A DNA stretch of 64,000 bases from Mesorhizobium helmanticense (GCF_003034915.1 NZ_PZJX01000042.1:23740-87739), one strand, 5' to 3'. Counted from the stretch's first letter, positions 45,820 through 54,543 are shown. Numbers and translations: made by a program. Notes: generated from the letters alone by a model not told the origin.

Positions 45820-46701
45820 TCACCAGCTTCCTGAAGAACCGCCACCGCCGGACGAGCCGCCGCCGCCTGAAAACCCGCCGCCGCCCGACGACCAGCCGCC
45901 ACCGGAACTTCCCGACGACCAGCCGCCGCCGGACGAAGTGCCCGTTGTCCAGACGCCGCCGCCCCTGCGCGTGTAGCCCGATCTTTGGCCATAGCGGAAC
46001 GTCATGCCCAGCCATTTATACACGCCGGGCGCCAGCTTGGTGCCGAAGATTGGCGGCAGGAACGCCATCGCCAGGCCGCCGAGGAACATCGTCGCCCACA
46101 GGATGATGAACAGCGTGACGATGGGATCGACGGAACTGTCGTCGGCCGGATTGCGCTTGCCGCGCGCTTCCAGCTCCTCGGGATTGCCTTCCAGCACCAT
46201 CACCATGTCGTCGACGGCCTTGGCTATGCCGCCGGAGAAATCCCCGGCGCGGAAGGCCGGCACCATGTCGTTCTCGATGATCAGCTTGGTGTGCAGGTCG
46301 GTCAGCGTGCCTTCCAGCCCGTAGCCAACCTCGATGCGCATCTTGCGGTCGTTCGGCGCCACCAGAAGCAGGACGCCGTTGTTCTCCTTCGCCTGGCCGA
46401 GCTTCCAGAACCGGAACAGCCGATTGGCGTAGGGCTCGATCTCCTCGCCGTCGAGGCTGGGAATGGTGGCCACCACGATCTGGTCGGAACCTTTTGCCTC
46501 GAAGGCGGCGAGTTTCTGGGTCAGCGCCGCCTCGGTCGCGGCGTCGATGATGCCGGCGTCATCCACGACCCTGCCGGTCAGGGCCGGCAATTCGGCGGCA
46601 AGCGCTGCGAAGCAGACAAGCAGCAGCACCGCCGTGGCCATCAAGGCAGCGCCGGTCGTGGCGGTGAAGCGGCTGAAGGCTGGCAGAACGCGTTCTGTCA
46701 T
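45820..46701 (-). CDS. TPM-domain protein with Gly/Ser-rich tail (second of three)
   Basis: A 293-residue exported protein: signal or anchor helix (ALMATAVLLLVCFAALAAE), TPM domain (GRVVDDAGIIDAATEAALTQKL... IVVATIPSLDGEEIEPYANRLF), a second membrane helix (FIILWATMFLGGLAMAFLPPIF), and a C-terminal tail of repeated GGGWSSG/SSGGG units ending GSSGSW. It is a paralogue of the gene at 46706; a 203-bp stretch is identical between them (46175-46377 and 47025-47227). Stop-to-start distances within the cluster are 4-8 bp, indicating one operon. Confidence 0.9.
   Translation of the reverse strand: MTERVLPAFSRFTATTGAALMATAVLLLVCFAALAAELPALTGRVVDDAGIIDAATEAALTQKLAAFEAKGSDQIVVATIPSLDGEEIEPYANRLFRFWKLGQAKENNGVLLLVAPNDRKMRIEVGYGLEGTLTDLHTKLIIENDMVPAFRAGDFSGGIAKAVDDMVMVLEGNPEELEARGKRNPADDSSVDPIVTLFIILWATMFLGGLAMAFLPPIFGTKLAPGVYKWLGMTFRYGQRSGYTRRGGGVWTTGTSSGGGWSSGSSGGGWSSGGGGFSGGGGSSGGGGSSGSW
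46175..46377. repeat. 203-bp block identical to 47025-47227
   Basis: Within the TPM paralogues, bases 46175-46377 and 47025-47227 are identical (offset 850), including synonymous positions, whereas flanking segments differ. Such a sharp block is typical of recent gene conversion or very recent partial duplication. Confidence 0.8.
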
Positions 46702-46705
46702 GATC

Positions 46706-47521
46706 TCACCAACTCCCCGAGGAGCCGCCGCCGCCCGACGAACCACCGCCGCCGGAAAAGCCGCCACCGCTCGAGCCCGACGACCAGCCTCCGCCGGAAC
46801 TTCCCGACGACCAGCCGCCACGGGAAGATCGCCGGCTCGGCTCGAAGGTCATGCCCAGCCAGCGATAGCGGCCGGGACCGATCTTCTGGCCGAAGATCGG
46901 CGGCAGGATGGAGGCAGCGATGCTGCCGAAGAAGATGATCGCCCAGATACTTATGAACACCGTAAAGAACAGATCGTCGGTGTTGAATGGCGCCTGCTGA
47001 TTGCGCTCGCCGCGCGCTTCGAGTTCCTCGGGATTGCCTTCCAGCACCATCACCATGTCGTCGACGGCCTTGGCTATGCCGCCGGAGAAATCCCCGGCGC
47101 GGAAGGCCGGCACCATGTCGTTCTCGATGATCAGCTTGGTGTGCAGGTCGGTCAGCGTGCCTTCCAGCCCGTAGCCAACCTCGATGCGCATCTTGCGGTC
47201 GTTCGGCGCCACCAGAAGCAGGACGCCATTGTTCTCCTTCGCCTGGCCAAGCTTCCAGAACCGGAACAGCCGGTTGGCGTAGGGCTCTATCTCCTCGCCG
47301 TCGAGGCTGGGAATGGTGGCGACGACAATCTGGTCGGAACCCTTGGCCTCGAAGGCGGCGAGTTTCTGGGTCAGTTCCGCCTTGGTCGCGGCATCGATGA
47401 TACCGGCATTGTCTACGACCCGTCCTGTCAGGGCCGGCAGGTCGGCGGCGAAGGCGATGAGAGAGCAGAGGAGAAGGCTTAGGAAGGCGAGCAGAACGGT
47501 CAGGCCGGAGTTCTGTCCCAC
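46706..47521 (-). CDS. TPM-domain protein with Gly/Ser-rich tail (first of three)
   Basis: A 271-residue paralogue of the 45820 gene: hydrophobic N-terminus (LTVLLAFLSLLLCSLIAFAA), TPM domain beginning LPALTGRVVDNAGII, inner helix (VFISIWAIIFFGSIAASILPPIF) and a Gly/Ser/Trp-rich tail. No ATG precedes the signal segment; the best start is GTG 47521, whose upstream GAGGGGGG and the codon itself lie inside a dispersed 34-bp repeat arm (47519-47552). A repeat insertion therefore seems to have replaced the original 5' end. Follows lemA on the same strand. Confidence 0.82.
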   Translation of the reverse strand: MGQNSGLTVLLAFLSLLLCSLIAFAADLPALTGRVVDNAGIIDAATKAELTQKLAAFEAKGSDQIVVATIPSLDGEEIEPYANRLFRFWKLGQAKENNGVLLLVAPNDRKMRIEVGYGLEGTLTDLHTKLIIENDMVPAFRAGDFSGGIAKAVDDMVMVLEGNPEELEARGERNQQAPFNTDDLFFTVFISIWAIIFFGSIAASILPPIFGQKIGPGRYRWLGMTFEPSRRSSRGGWSSGSSGGGWSSGSSGGGFSGGGGSSGGGGSSGSW

Positions 47522-47676
47522 CCCCCTCTGTCCTGCCGGACATCTCCCCCGCAAAGGGGGAGATCGGTTGTCATCTCGGCTTTCGACAACTTTCAATGCT
47601 GCAAAGCAGGCGCCGTCGGCGAAACCGCCAATCTCCCCCCTTGCGGGGGAGATGTCCGGCAGGACAGAGGGGGGTG
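47519..47676. repeat. Palindromic element with perfect 34-bp arms
   Basis: The left arm 47519-47552 and right arm 47643-47676 are exact reverse complements over 34 bp (CACCCCCCTCTGTCCTGCCG at the outer end). A half-decayed relative is at 54133. It lies between lemA and the first TPM gene and overlaps the latter's start codon. Confidence 0.9.
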
Positions 47677-47736
47677 TACGCACGCCTGCAGTCCGTCTCG
47701 TCAGGAATTGGTATTAAGATTTGCCGGCGTCGCCGA

Positions 47737-48375
47737 TCACCCGCCCTGCTTGGTGCCGAAATCGACCTTCGGCGTCTGCATCTTGTCTTCCTCGATGGTG
47801 AAGTTGGCGAATGGCTGGTTGCCGCGGAACCACAAGGTCGCCCAGATCACCGACGGGAAGGTCCGCAGCGTCAAATTGTAGTCCCTCACCGCCTGGATAT
47901 AGTCGCGACGGGCGACCGCGATGCGGTTCTCGGTGCCTTCGAGCTGCGCCTGCAAGGCCAGGAAATTCTGGTTGGCCTTGAGGTCCGGATAATTCTCCAC
48001 CACCGCCAGCAGCCGCGACAGCGCGCTGGTCAGCCCGGCCTGGCTGTCCTGGAATTTCTTGAAGGCTTCTGGATTGTTCAGCGTTTCCGGCGTCACCGTC
48101 ACCTGCGTCGCCTTGGCGCGCGCTTCGACCACGGCGTCGAGCGTATCCTTTTCGTGCGAGGCGTAGCCCTTGACGGTCTCGACCAGATTGGGGATGAGAT
48201 CGGCGCGGCGCTGGTACTGGTTCAGCACCTCGCTCCATGCGGCCTTGGCGTTTTCCTCCGCCGTCGGGATGGTGTTGTAACCGCAGCCGGCGAGCAGCGG
48301 CAGCATGATCGCCATCATCAGGAAGGCTGGCAGGTTACGGAAAGCGAGCGGTGAAGAAAGGCGTTGGGCAAACAT
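47737..48375 (-). CDS. lemA: LemA-family lipoprotein
   Basis: A 212-residue LemA protein. The lipobox LLAGC places the lipid on C31, so it is anchored in a membrane facing the periplasm. The core has the family signature NQYQRRADLIPNLVETVKGYASHE and ENYPDLKANQNFLALQAQLEG, a four-helix coiled coil. ATG 48375 puts the signal peptide at the N-terminus. LemA and TPM proteins co-occur widely, which this operon repeats with three TPM genes; their joint role is unproven. Confidence 0.93.
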   Translation of the reverse strand: MFAQRLSSPLAFRNLPAFLMMAIMLPLLAGCGYNTIPTAEENAKAAWSEVLNQYQRRADLIPNLVETVKGYASHEKDTLDAVVEARAKATQVTVTPETLNNPEAFKKFQDSQAGLTSALSRLLAVVENYPDLKANQNFLALQAQLEGTENRIAVARRDYIQAVRDYNLTLRTFPSVIWATLWFRGNQPFANFTIEEDKMQTPKVDFGTKQGG

Positions 48376-48563
48376 GGTTATGTCCCTCGATAGGATTTGC
48401 ACGCGAAGCATTACCACAATCTGAGCGTAAGAGAATGACTGCGGCCGGGAGGCGCTACTGGTTCTTATCATTCGTCGCCAGGCCCTGTGATTGGCCGGGC
48501 GAACGGGTTAAGGTCGCCGCGAAAAACAGGACATCGCCCAGTAACATCGCCCAGGACATCGCA

Positions 48564-48812
48564 ATGGCGGAGCGCCAGGACAACGACAGCGAATCGCGCC
48601 GCATTATCGAGCGCGTAGCGCGCGAGACAGACCCCAGCGGCACCTCGTTCATCGCGCGGACCGCGAAGGGCGCGCGCGATCACGTCGCAGCAGCGGACGC
48701 CGACCGGTCGGACCCAATCGAATATTGGGGTACCCGCATCGGCCGGACGCTGGGGTTGCTCATCGCCATCGGCCTGTTGGTCTGGCTCGTGTATTTCGTC
48801 ACTCGAAGTTAG
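48564..48812 (+). CDS. Small single-helix membrane protein
   Basis: An 82-residue protein: charged N-terminus (AERQDNDSESRRIIERVARE), about 30 polar residues, and one C-terminal helix (LGLLIAIGLLVWLVYFVTRS). The ATG at 48564 has AGGAC 8-12 nt upstream; an open frame from 48351 lacks similarity. The stop is 7 bp before pdxY, so they may be co-transcribed. Family not recognised beyond a generic rhizobial hypothetical. Confidence 0.7.
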   Translation: MAERQDNDSESRRIIERVARETDPSGTSFIARTAKGARDHVAAADADRSDPIEYWGTRIGRTLGLLIAIGLLVWLVYFVTRS

Positions 48813-48819
48813 GAATCCC

Positions 48820-49704
48820 GTGAGCACCGAACAAAGCGACGCGCCGCGCGCGGTCATCGTCATCTCCAGCCATGTCGCGCGTGGCTCGGTCGGCAATCGC
48901 GCCGCCGTCTTTGCGCTGGAGACGCTGGGCTTCCCGGTATGGGCGGTACCAACCGTCATCCTGCCCTGGCACCCGGGCCATGGCAGGGCGACCCGCATCG
49001 TACCGCCGCTCGATCAGTTCAAGGCGCTGCTGGCCGATCTCGAACGCGCGCCATGGCTGGGCGAAGTCGGCGCGGTGCTGTCGGGTTACCTCGGCGAGGC
49101 CGGCCAGGCCGACGCCGTCGCCTCGCTGGTCGGCGCGGTGAAGGCCAGGACGCCGGATGCCGTCTATATCTGCGACCCGGTGATGGGCGACAAGGGTGGC
49201 CTCTACGTGCCTGAAACAACCGCCATCGCCTTGCGCGATCGGCTGATGCCGATCGCCGACATCGCCACCCCCAACCGCTATGAGCTGGAATGGATGGCGG
49301 GAGCCCAGCTTCCTGACCTGAAATCGGTTATGGCGGCCGCCCTTCATGCCGGGCCGTCGACCATGCTGGTCACTTCGGCGCCGTCGATGATGGCGGGCGG
49401 CACCGGCAATTTGCTGCTCGACGGCCGCCAGGCGCTGCTTGCCGAACATCGCCTCATCGACAAGCCGCCCAACGGCCTGGGCGACCTGACGGCGGCCGTC
49501 TATCTGGCGCGCATCCTGTCCGGCCAGCCCGCGATCAAGGCGCTGCAGTCGACCACGGCGGCCGTCTACGAGATCCTGGCGCGCACGGCCAAGCGCGGCG
49601 GCGACGAATTGCAGCTCGAAACCGATGCGCAGAGCCTGTCGAACCCGATGGCGATGGTGCAGCTTCGCCACCTCCTGCATCCGGAGCGGGACAAAAGGGC
49701 GTGA
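48820..49704 (+). CDS. pdxY: Pyridoxal kinase
   Basis: A 294-residue PdxY/PdxK-type ribokinase-fold enzyme that phosphorylates pyridoxal to PLP. The N-terminal ISSHVARGSVGNRAA is the classic substrate loop; YICDPVMGDKGGLYV binds ATP/Mg, and the catalytic GDLTAAVYLARIL (G-x-G-D-like anion hole) is near the C-terminus. GTG 48820 is preceded by AGGA. Its last codon overlaps the start of the DUF429 gene (GTGA). Confidence 0.95.
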   Translation: MSTEQSDAPRAVIVISSHVARGSVGNRAAVFALETLGFPVWAVPTVILPWHPGHGRATRIVPPLDQFKALLADLERAPWLGEVGAVLSGYLGEAGQADAVASLVGAVKARTPDAVYICDPVMGDKGGLYVPETTAIALRDRLMPIADIATPNRYELEWMAGAQLPDLKSVMAAALHAGPSTMLVTSAPSMMAGGTGNLLLDGRQALLAEHRLIDKPPNGLGDLTAAVYLARILSGQPAIKALQSTTAAVYEILARTAKRGGDELQLETDAQSLSNPMAMVQLRHLLHPERDKRA

Positions 49705-50558
49705 CCTCGGACGGCAGCCCCGTCCTCGTCGGCGTCGACGGCTGCAAGGCTGGCTGGATCGCCGTCCACCGCGATCCCGATTCGACACCTCGTAATCCCG
49801 GTTCGATACCTCGTAACCTCGGTTCGATACCTCGTAACCCTGGTTCGATACTTCGTAGCCCCGGTGCGTCATTTTCGGTCGATGTCTTTCCAAGCTTCGC
49901 GGCACTGCTTGACACCTTGCCTCCTGACGCACTCGTAGCCGTCGACATGCCGATCGGCCTGCCGGATTTTTCGCGAAAAAATGGGCGCGGGCCGGAAGCG
50001 CTGGTGCGACCATTGCTTGGCAACAGGCAATCCAGCGTCTTTGCCATTCCCTCGCGCGCCGCGCTCTATGCCGACACGGATGACTTCACCACGGTCGAGG
50101 CCTGGTATGCCGCGCATCGCCGGGCAAGCGCGGTGGCGAAGGCAAGTTCCGATCCACCGCGCGGCGTTTCGATCCAGGCCTTCGGCATCTTTGCCAAAAT
50201 CCGCGAGATCGACGGCTTGCTGATCGCACGGCCGGAGTTGCGCGGCCGCATCTTTGAATCGCACCCGGAAGTCGCCTTCTGCCGGCTGAACGGCGACCGG
50301 GCCATGGGCCTGCCGAAGAAGATCAAGGGCGCGGTCAACCCGGCCGGCATGGCGGAGCGCAAGGCGCTGCTTTGCCGGCACGGCTATGACAAGGCTTTTC
50401 TCGACCGGGCGCCGCCACGCGGTGCGGCGGCCGACGATTTCCTCGACGCCGCAGTGATGATGCTGATTGCAGCTCGCATCGCCAATGGCGAGGCAAGACC
50501 GTCTCCGGATCCGCCGCTTTGCGACCGTTTCGGCATTCCGATCGCCATCTGGGCGTGA
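49701..50558 (+). CDS. DUF429-domain protein with an internal tandem-repeat insertion
   Basis: A 285-residue DUF429 protein, an RNase H-like fold with VLVGVDGCKAGWIAVH at the N-terminus, LVAVDMPIGLPD in the middle and FESHPEVAFCRLNG then DDFLDAAVMMLIAAR at the end. Acidic residues D14, D84-type and D248-type fit a nuclease-like metal site, but activity is unproven. Between the first strands, residues about 27-54 are four 7-residue repeats (PGSIPRN-like) encoded by a 21-bp tandem repeat. The start GTG overlaps the pdxY stop, so translation is coupled. Confidence 0.87.
   Translation: MTSDGSPVLVGVDGCKAGWIAVHRDPDSTPRNPGSIPRNLGSIPRNPGSILRSPGASFSVDVFPSFAALLDTLPPDALVAVDMPIGLPDFSRKNGRGPEALVRPLLGNRQSSVFAIPSRAALYADTDDFTTVEAWYAAHRRASAVAKASSDPPRGVSIQAFGIFAKIREIDGLLIARPELRGRIFESHPEVAFCRLNGDRAMGLPKKIKGAVNPAGMAERKALLCRHGYDKAFLDRAPPRGAAADDFLDAAVMMLIAARIANGEARPSPDPPLCDRFGIPIAIWA
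49781..49864 (+). repeat. Four tandem 21-bp in-frame repeats
   Basis: Units at 49781, 49802, 49823 and 49844 each begin TTCGAYACYTCGTARYC and end GG. Because 21 is a multiple of three, the frame is kept and unit number can vary without breaking the gene. It lies in a surface loop of the DUF429 protein. Confidence 0.9.
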
Positions 50559-50709
50559 ATCCTGCCGTCCCATCTATCGGCGAGGCTATCGCATCGGCGA
50601 AGCGGCCGGATGAGGGGTCTTGCAGCGCAGCAATTGCAGTCCGCCGCAATTCGGCATTGCCCGCGACGGCCTTTTGCCGTTAGAGCCTTCTCCCAGAGTT
50701 AGGTCTGTC

Positions 50710-50833
50710 GAGATTCAGGTCAGGCCCAGCCGAAAATGGTGGCTTCCGAGAACCGGAGCACAGCGTACTTTTCGTACGTGAGCACCGGAAGCGCAGGAAG
50801 CCGCCGTTTGCAGGCCGGCATCACCTGAATATC
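50710..50833. repeat. 124-bp structured dispersed repeat, copy 2
   Basis: About 90% identical to 40971-41094, same orientation. The inner stem is GGTGGCTT/AAGCCGCC here, against GGTGGGTT/AACCCGCC in copy 1: both sides changed, so pairing is kept. It fills most of the 321-bp gap between the DUF429 gene and the carbonic anhydrase. Confidence 0.8.
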
Positions 50834-50879
50834 GGCGGGCCGTGCCGCATCCAACCCGGAAAGGGTCCAGACGCCGCCC

Positions 50880-51524
50880 ATGCCTCACCTCCCCGAACAC
50901 CTTCTCACTGGCTACCGCAATTTCATGAGCGGCCGTTATCCCGCCGAAAGCGGGCGCTACCGCGACCTCGCCCGCGAAGGTCAGGCGCCGGAAACGATGA
51001 TCGTCGCCTGCTGCGATTCACGCTCGGCCCCCGAAGCGATCTTCGACGCCGGCCCGGGCGAGCTCTTCGTGCTGCGCAATGTCGGCAATCTGGTGCCGCC
51101 CTATGCGCCGGATGGAGAATTCCATTCGACGTCCGCAGCGCTGGAATTCGCCGTGCAGAGCCTCAAGGTCAAGAACATCGTCGTCATGGGCCATGGCCGC
51201 TGCGGCGGCATTCGCGCCGCGCTCGACCCCAATTCCGCGCCGCTCTCGCCCGGCGACTTCATCGGCAAATGGATGAGCCTGATCGCGCCGGCGGCCGAGA
51301 CCGTGTCGTCCAGCACCTTCATGACGGCGACGGAGCGCCAGACCGCGCTCGAACGCATCTCGATCCGCTATTCGATCGCCAATCTCAGGACCTTTCCTTG
51401 TGTCTCGATCCTGGAGGGCAAGGGACGGCTGTCGCTGCACGGCGCCTGGTTCGACATCTCGACCGGCGAGCTCTGGGTGATGAACAAGGACACCGGCGAT
51501 TTCGAGCGGCTGGAGATGGCATAG
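50880..51524 (+). CDS. Beta-class carbonic anhydrase
   Basis: A 214-residue beta carbonic anhydrase that interconverts CO2 and bicarbonate. The zinc ligands are C44 (VACCDSRSAPE, with the Asp-Arg dyad D46/R48), H105 and C108 (VMGHGRCGG). The N-terminal GYRNFMSG helix is typical. ATG 50880. It is followed 10 bp downstream by a small exported protein on the same strand. Confidence 0.95.
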   Translation: MPHLPEHLLTGYRNFMSGRYPAESGRYRDLAREGQAPETMIVACCDSRSAPEAIFDAGPGELFVLRNVGNLVPPYAPDGEFHSTSAALEFAVQSLKVKNIVVMGHGRCGGIRAALDPNSAPLSPGDFIGKWMSLIAPAAETVSSSTFMTATERQTALERISIRYSIANLRTFPCVSILEGKGRLSLHGAWFDISTGELWVMNKDTGDFERLEMA

Positions 51525-51534
51525 GAGGCAGCAA

Positions 51535-51951
51535 ATGGTACGGAATTGCCGTTCGGTCGCTTTTGCTCTGGCAGCGCTGCTGTTTTGCGCCATTTCCGCC
51601 CGCGCCGACGACAGCGCGATCATCGGCCGCTGGTATTCCGCACTTCTGGTCGCCGATCGCACCGAATTGTCGGACCTGCTTGCCGAAGACGTCCGCATTA
51701 AACTCGACGACCTCGGCGTCGTGCAAAACAAGCAGGAATTCATCGCCTCGATCGACGATTGGCAGGGCGCCGTCGCCGGCGCGGCGATCCGGCACCGGAT
51801 CGAAAAGACCGAGGGCGGCGTCACCACGGTGATCGCCTGCTACGACTTTCCCAACAACGACATGCTGATGCAGGAGACCTTCGCGGTGACCGACAACCGC
51901 ATCACCGCAAGTTCGCAGGCGGCGATCGCGGAAAACTGTGACGGCTACTGA
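51535..51951 (+). CDS. Exported NTF2/SnoaL-like small protein
   Basis: A 138-residue protein with a signal peptide (VAFALAALLFCAISARA) and a domain resembling the NTF2-like alpha+beta barrel (IIGRWYSALLVADRTELSDLLAEDV, a helix-strand opening, and ending ITASSQAAIAENC). ATG 51535 has GGAGG upstream. Likely co-transcribed with carbonic anhydrase. No catalytic residues are evident. Confidence 0.72.
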   Translation: MVRNCRSVAFALAALLFCAISARADDSAIIGRWYSALLVADRTELSDLLAEDVRIKLDDLGVVQNKQEFIASIDDWQGAVAGAAIRHRIEKTEGGVTTVIACYDFPNNDMLMQETFAVTDNRITASSQAAIAENCDGY

Positions 51952-52062
51952 CCGGATCATTGGCCCGCCGCGCTGTTGCGTGCCGCAAGCCAGCGCCCTA
52001 CATCGGTGACGACCTTGCCTCCCCGCCAACTTACCTTCCCGCCAATCAGCGAAAGATTGCCC

Positions 52063-54117
52063 ATGCCGTCCACAAAAGCCGTCGACCTCGCCGCCCATCC
52101 GCTGACCGCATGGCAAGGGCCGCTCGGCCTGCCTGATTTCGCCCGCATCGGTGACGGCGATTTTTCGCCGGTCTTCGACGCGGCGCTGAAGGCGCACGAG
52201 GCCGAGATCGAGGCGATATCGGGCAATGCCGAGACACCGACGATAGAGAACACGCTGGCGGCGCTTGAACTCGCCGGCGAGGCGCTCGACCGTGTCTCAT
52301 CGATCTTCTGGTGCCGGGCTGGCGCCCACACCAACGAGGCGATCCAGGCGCTGGAGCGCGAGATTTCACCGAAGATGTCCAGGCATTTCTCGGCGATCTC
52401 GATGAACGAGCGGCTGTTTGCCCGCATCGACGACCTCTATCAGCGCCGCAAAAGCCTGAAGCTCGACGCCGAGACGCTGCGTGTGCTGGAAAAGACCTGG
52501 AAGAGCTTTGTCCGCTCCGGCGCAAAACTCGACGCCGACGGCAAGAAGCGGCTGGCGACGATCAATGAGGAATTGTCGTCGCTCGGCACCAATTTTGGCC
52601 AGAACGTGCTGGCCGACGAGCGCGACTGGGCATTGTTCCTCGACGAGGCCGACCTTGCCGGCCTGCCGGACTTCCTGAAAAGCGCCATGGCCGAGGCGGC
52701 CGAGATGCGCGGCCAGAAAGGCCGCTATGCCATCACGCTCTCGCGCTCGATCTACGAACCGTTCACAACCTTCTCCGAACGCCGCGATCTGCGCGAGACC
52801 GCCTATCGCGCCTTCACCATGCGCGGCCAGAACGGCGGCGCCACCGACAACACCGAAGTGGTGCGCGACATGCTGCGGCTGCGCGCCGAAAAGGCGAAGT
52901 TGCTTGGCTACGCCTCCTTCGCCGCCTTGAAGCTCGACGATACCATGGCCAAGACACCGAAGGCCGTGCATACGCTGCTCGATCCGGTTTGGGAAAAGGC
53001 CTTGGAAAAGGCAGCTTCCGACCAGACGCAATTGCAGCGTCTGGCGGCTGAGGCCGGCAGCAACGAGAAATTCGCCGCCTGGGACTGGCGCTTCTATCAG
53101 GAAAAATTGCGCGCCGAGAAATTCGCCTTCGACGAGGCCGAACTGAAGCCATACCTGCAGCTCGACCGCGTCATCGACGCCTGCTTCGACGTGGCGACAC
53201 GGCTGTTCGGCATCACCTTCGAGGAGAAGAAGGGCATCACCGCCTGGCATCCGGACGCGCGCGTCTTCGTGGTGAAAAATGCCGACGGCAGCGAACGCGG
53301 CCTGTTTCTTGCCGACTATTTCGCGCGGCCATCAAAGCGCTCCGGCGCCTGGATGAGCGCGCTGAAGTCCGGCTATAAGCTCGGCGATGGTGCGAGCCCT
53401 GTCATCTACAACATCATGAACTTCGCCAAGCCGCCGGCCAGCGAGGCCGCGCTGCTGTCGGTCGACGAGGCAAAGACGCTGTTCCACGAGTTCGGCCACG
53501 CGCTGCACGGCATGCTGACCGACGTCACCTGGCCGTCGGTGTCGGGCACCTCGGTCAGCCGCGACTTCGTCGAACTGCCCTCGCAGCTCTACGAGCATTG
53601 GCTGACGGTGCCGGCGGTGCTGGAAAAGCACGCGCTGCATGTCGACACCGGCAAGCCGATGCCGAAGGCCCTGCTCGACAAGATGCTGGCGACACGCACC
53701 TTCGGCGCAGGCTTCGCCACGGTCGAGTTCACCGCCTCGGCACTGGTCGACATGGCCTATCACGCGCGATCGGATGCCCCGGAACAGCCGCTTCGTTTCG
53801 AAGCCGAAACGCTGGAAAAGCTCGACATGCCCGACACCATCGCCATGCGCCATCGCACCCCGCATTTCGGCCATGTCTTTTCCGGCGACGGCTATTCGGC
53901 AGGCTACTATTCCTACATGTGGTCGGAGGTGCTCGACGCCGACGCCTTCGCCGCCTTCGAGGAGACGGGCGACCCGTTCGACCCGGCGCTGGCCGAGCGG
54001 CTGCGCAAGAACATCTACGCCGCTGGCGGCTCGAGGGATCCGGAGGAGCTCTACACCGCCTTCCGCGGCAAGATGCCGTCCCCCGAAGCGATGATGGTCA
54101 AGCGCGGGCTGGTCTGA
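52063..54117 (+). CDS. M3-family metallo-oligopeptidase (Dcp/PrlC-like)
   Basis: A 684-residue zinc peptidase of clan MA family M3. The zinc motif is H475-E-F-G-H479 (LFHEFGHALHGM), with the third ligand E in a later SRDFVELPSQLYEHW. The N-terminal helical half (LPDFARIGDGDFSPVFDAAL, PTIENTLAALE) is that of Dcp/oligopeptidase A. It cleaves short peptides in the cytoplasm. ATG 52063 (MPSTKAVDLAAHPLTAW) is preferred to the in-frame 51976. Confidence 0.94.
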   Translation: MPSTKAVDLAAHPLTAWQGPLGLPDFARIGDGDFSPVFDAALKAHEAEIEAISGNAETPTIENTLAALELAGEALDRVSSIFWCRAGAHTNEAIQALEREISPKMSRHFSAISMNERLFARIDDLYQRRKSLKLDAETLRVLEKTWKSFVRSGAKLDADGKKRLATINEELSSLGTNFGQNVLADERDWALFLDEADLAGLPDFLKSAMAEAAEMRGQKGRYAITLSRSIYEPFTTFSERRDLRETAYRAFTMRGQNGGATDNTEVVRDMLRLRAEKAKLLGYASFAALKLDDTMAKTPKAVHTLLDPVWEKALEKAASDQTQLQRLAAEAGSNEKFAAWDWRFYQEKLRAEKFAFDEAELKPYLQLDRVIDACFDVATRLFGITFEEKKGITAWHPDARVFVVKNADGSERGLFLADYFARPSKRSGAWMSALKSGYKLGDGASPVIYNIMNFAKPPASEAALLSVDEAKTLFHEFGHALHGMLTDVTWPSVSGTSVSRDFVELPSQLYEHWLTVPAVLEKHALHVDTGKPMPKALLDKMLATRTFGAGFATVEFTASALVDMAYHARSDAPEQPLRFEAETLEKLDMPDTIAMRHRTPHFGHVFSGDGYSAGYYSYMWSEVLDADAFAAFEETGDPFDPALAERLRKNIYAAGGSRDPEELYTAFRGKMPSPEAMMVKRGLV

Positions 54118-54132
54118 ACGCCGAAGCTGCCA

Positions 54133-54205
54133 ATCTCCCCACTTGAGGATGTCCGGTCCACCCTCCGCAGCTGCTGCGGAGGACGGGCAGGACAGAGGGG
54201 GCGCG
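54133..54205. repeat. Degenerate copy of the CTCCCC...GGACAGAGGGGG element
   Basis: AATCTCCCC and GGGCAGGACAGAGGGGG match the outer parts of the 47519-47676 element, but the interior is replaced by a CCTCCGCAGCTGCTGCGGAGG-type hairpin (54162-54182). It lies between convergent M3-peptidase and DUF167 genes. Confidence 0.6.
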
Positions 54206-54220
54206 AAGGAATGAGGCGTC

Positions 54221-54535
54221 TCAAGCGCTGCCGAGCAGCTCAATGCTTCTCGCCAGCGCCGCCGCATCACCGGAAATGCGCAATGTCTTCAGCCGGGCAG
54301 TGCCGCCGGCGACAACCGACACGGCCGAGGCCGGCACGCCCAGCGCCTTGGCGACAAGTCTCTCAAGCGCTTGATTGGCGGCGCCGTTTTCCGGCACGGC
54401 GCGGACGCGGGCTTTGAGGTGGCTTCGCCCGTCCGCCGAAATCTCGATGCCTTCCAGCCTGTCCATCGCCGCTTTTGGCGTCAGCCGGACGAACAGGTCG
54501 ACGCCGTCGTTACGCGTGCGAAACGGCGCGCTCAT
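54221..54535 (-). CDS. DUF167 (YggU-type) protein
   Basis: A 104-residue DUF167 protein: VDLFVRLTPKAAMDRLEG, then LKARVRAVPENGAANQALERLVAKALG, matching the family's VRVxPxA and P.xGxANxALxxLLA motifs. The start is ATG 54535. It is nine bp downstream of YggT, the usual pairing. Function unknown. Confidence 0.9.
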   Translation of the reverse strand: MSAPFRTRNDGVDLFVRLTPKAAMDRLEGIEISADGRSHLKARVRAVPENGAANQALERLVAKALGVPASAVSVVAGGTARLKTLRISGDAAALARSIELLGSA

Positions 54536-54543
54536 CGAACGGC

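Noticed and set aside
49781..49864. CRISPR array
   Set aside because: Direct 21-bp repeats have no spacers and lie in frame inside a coding gene.
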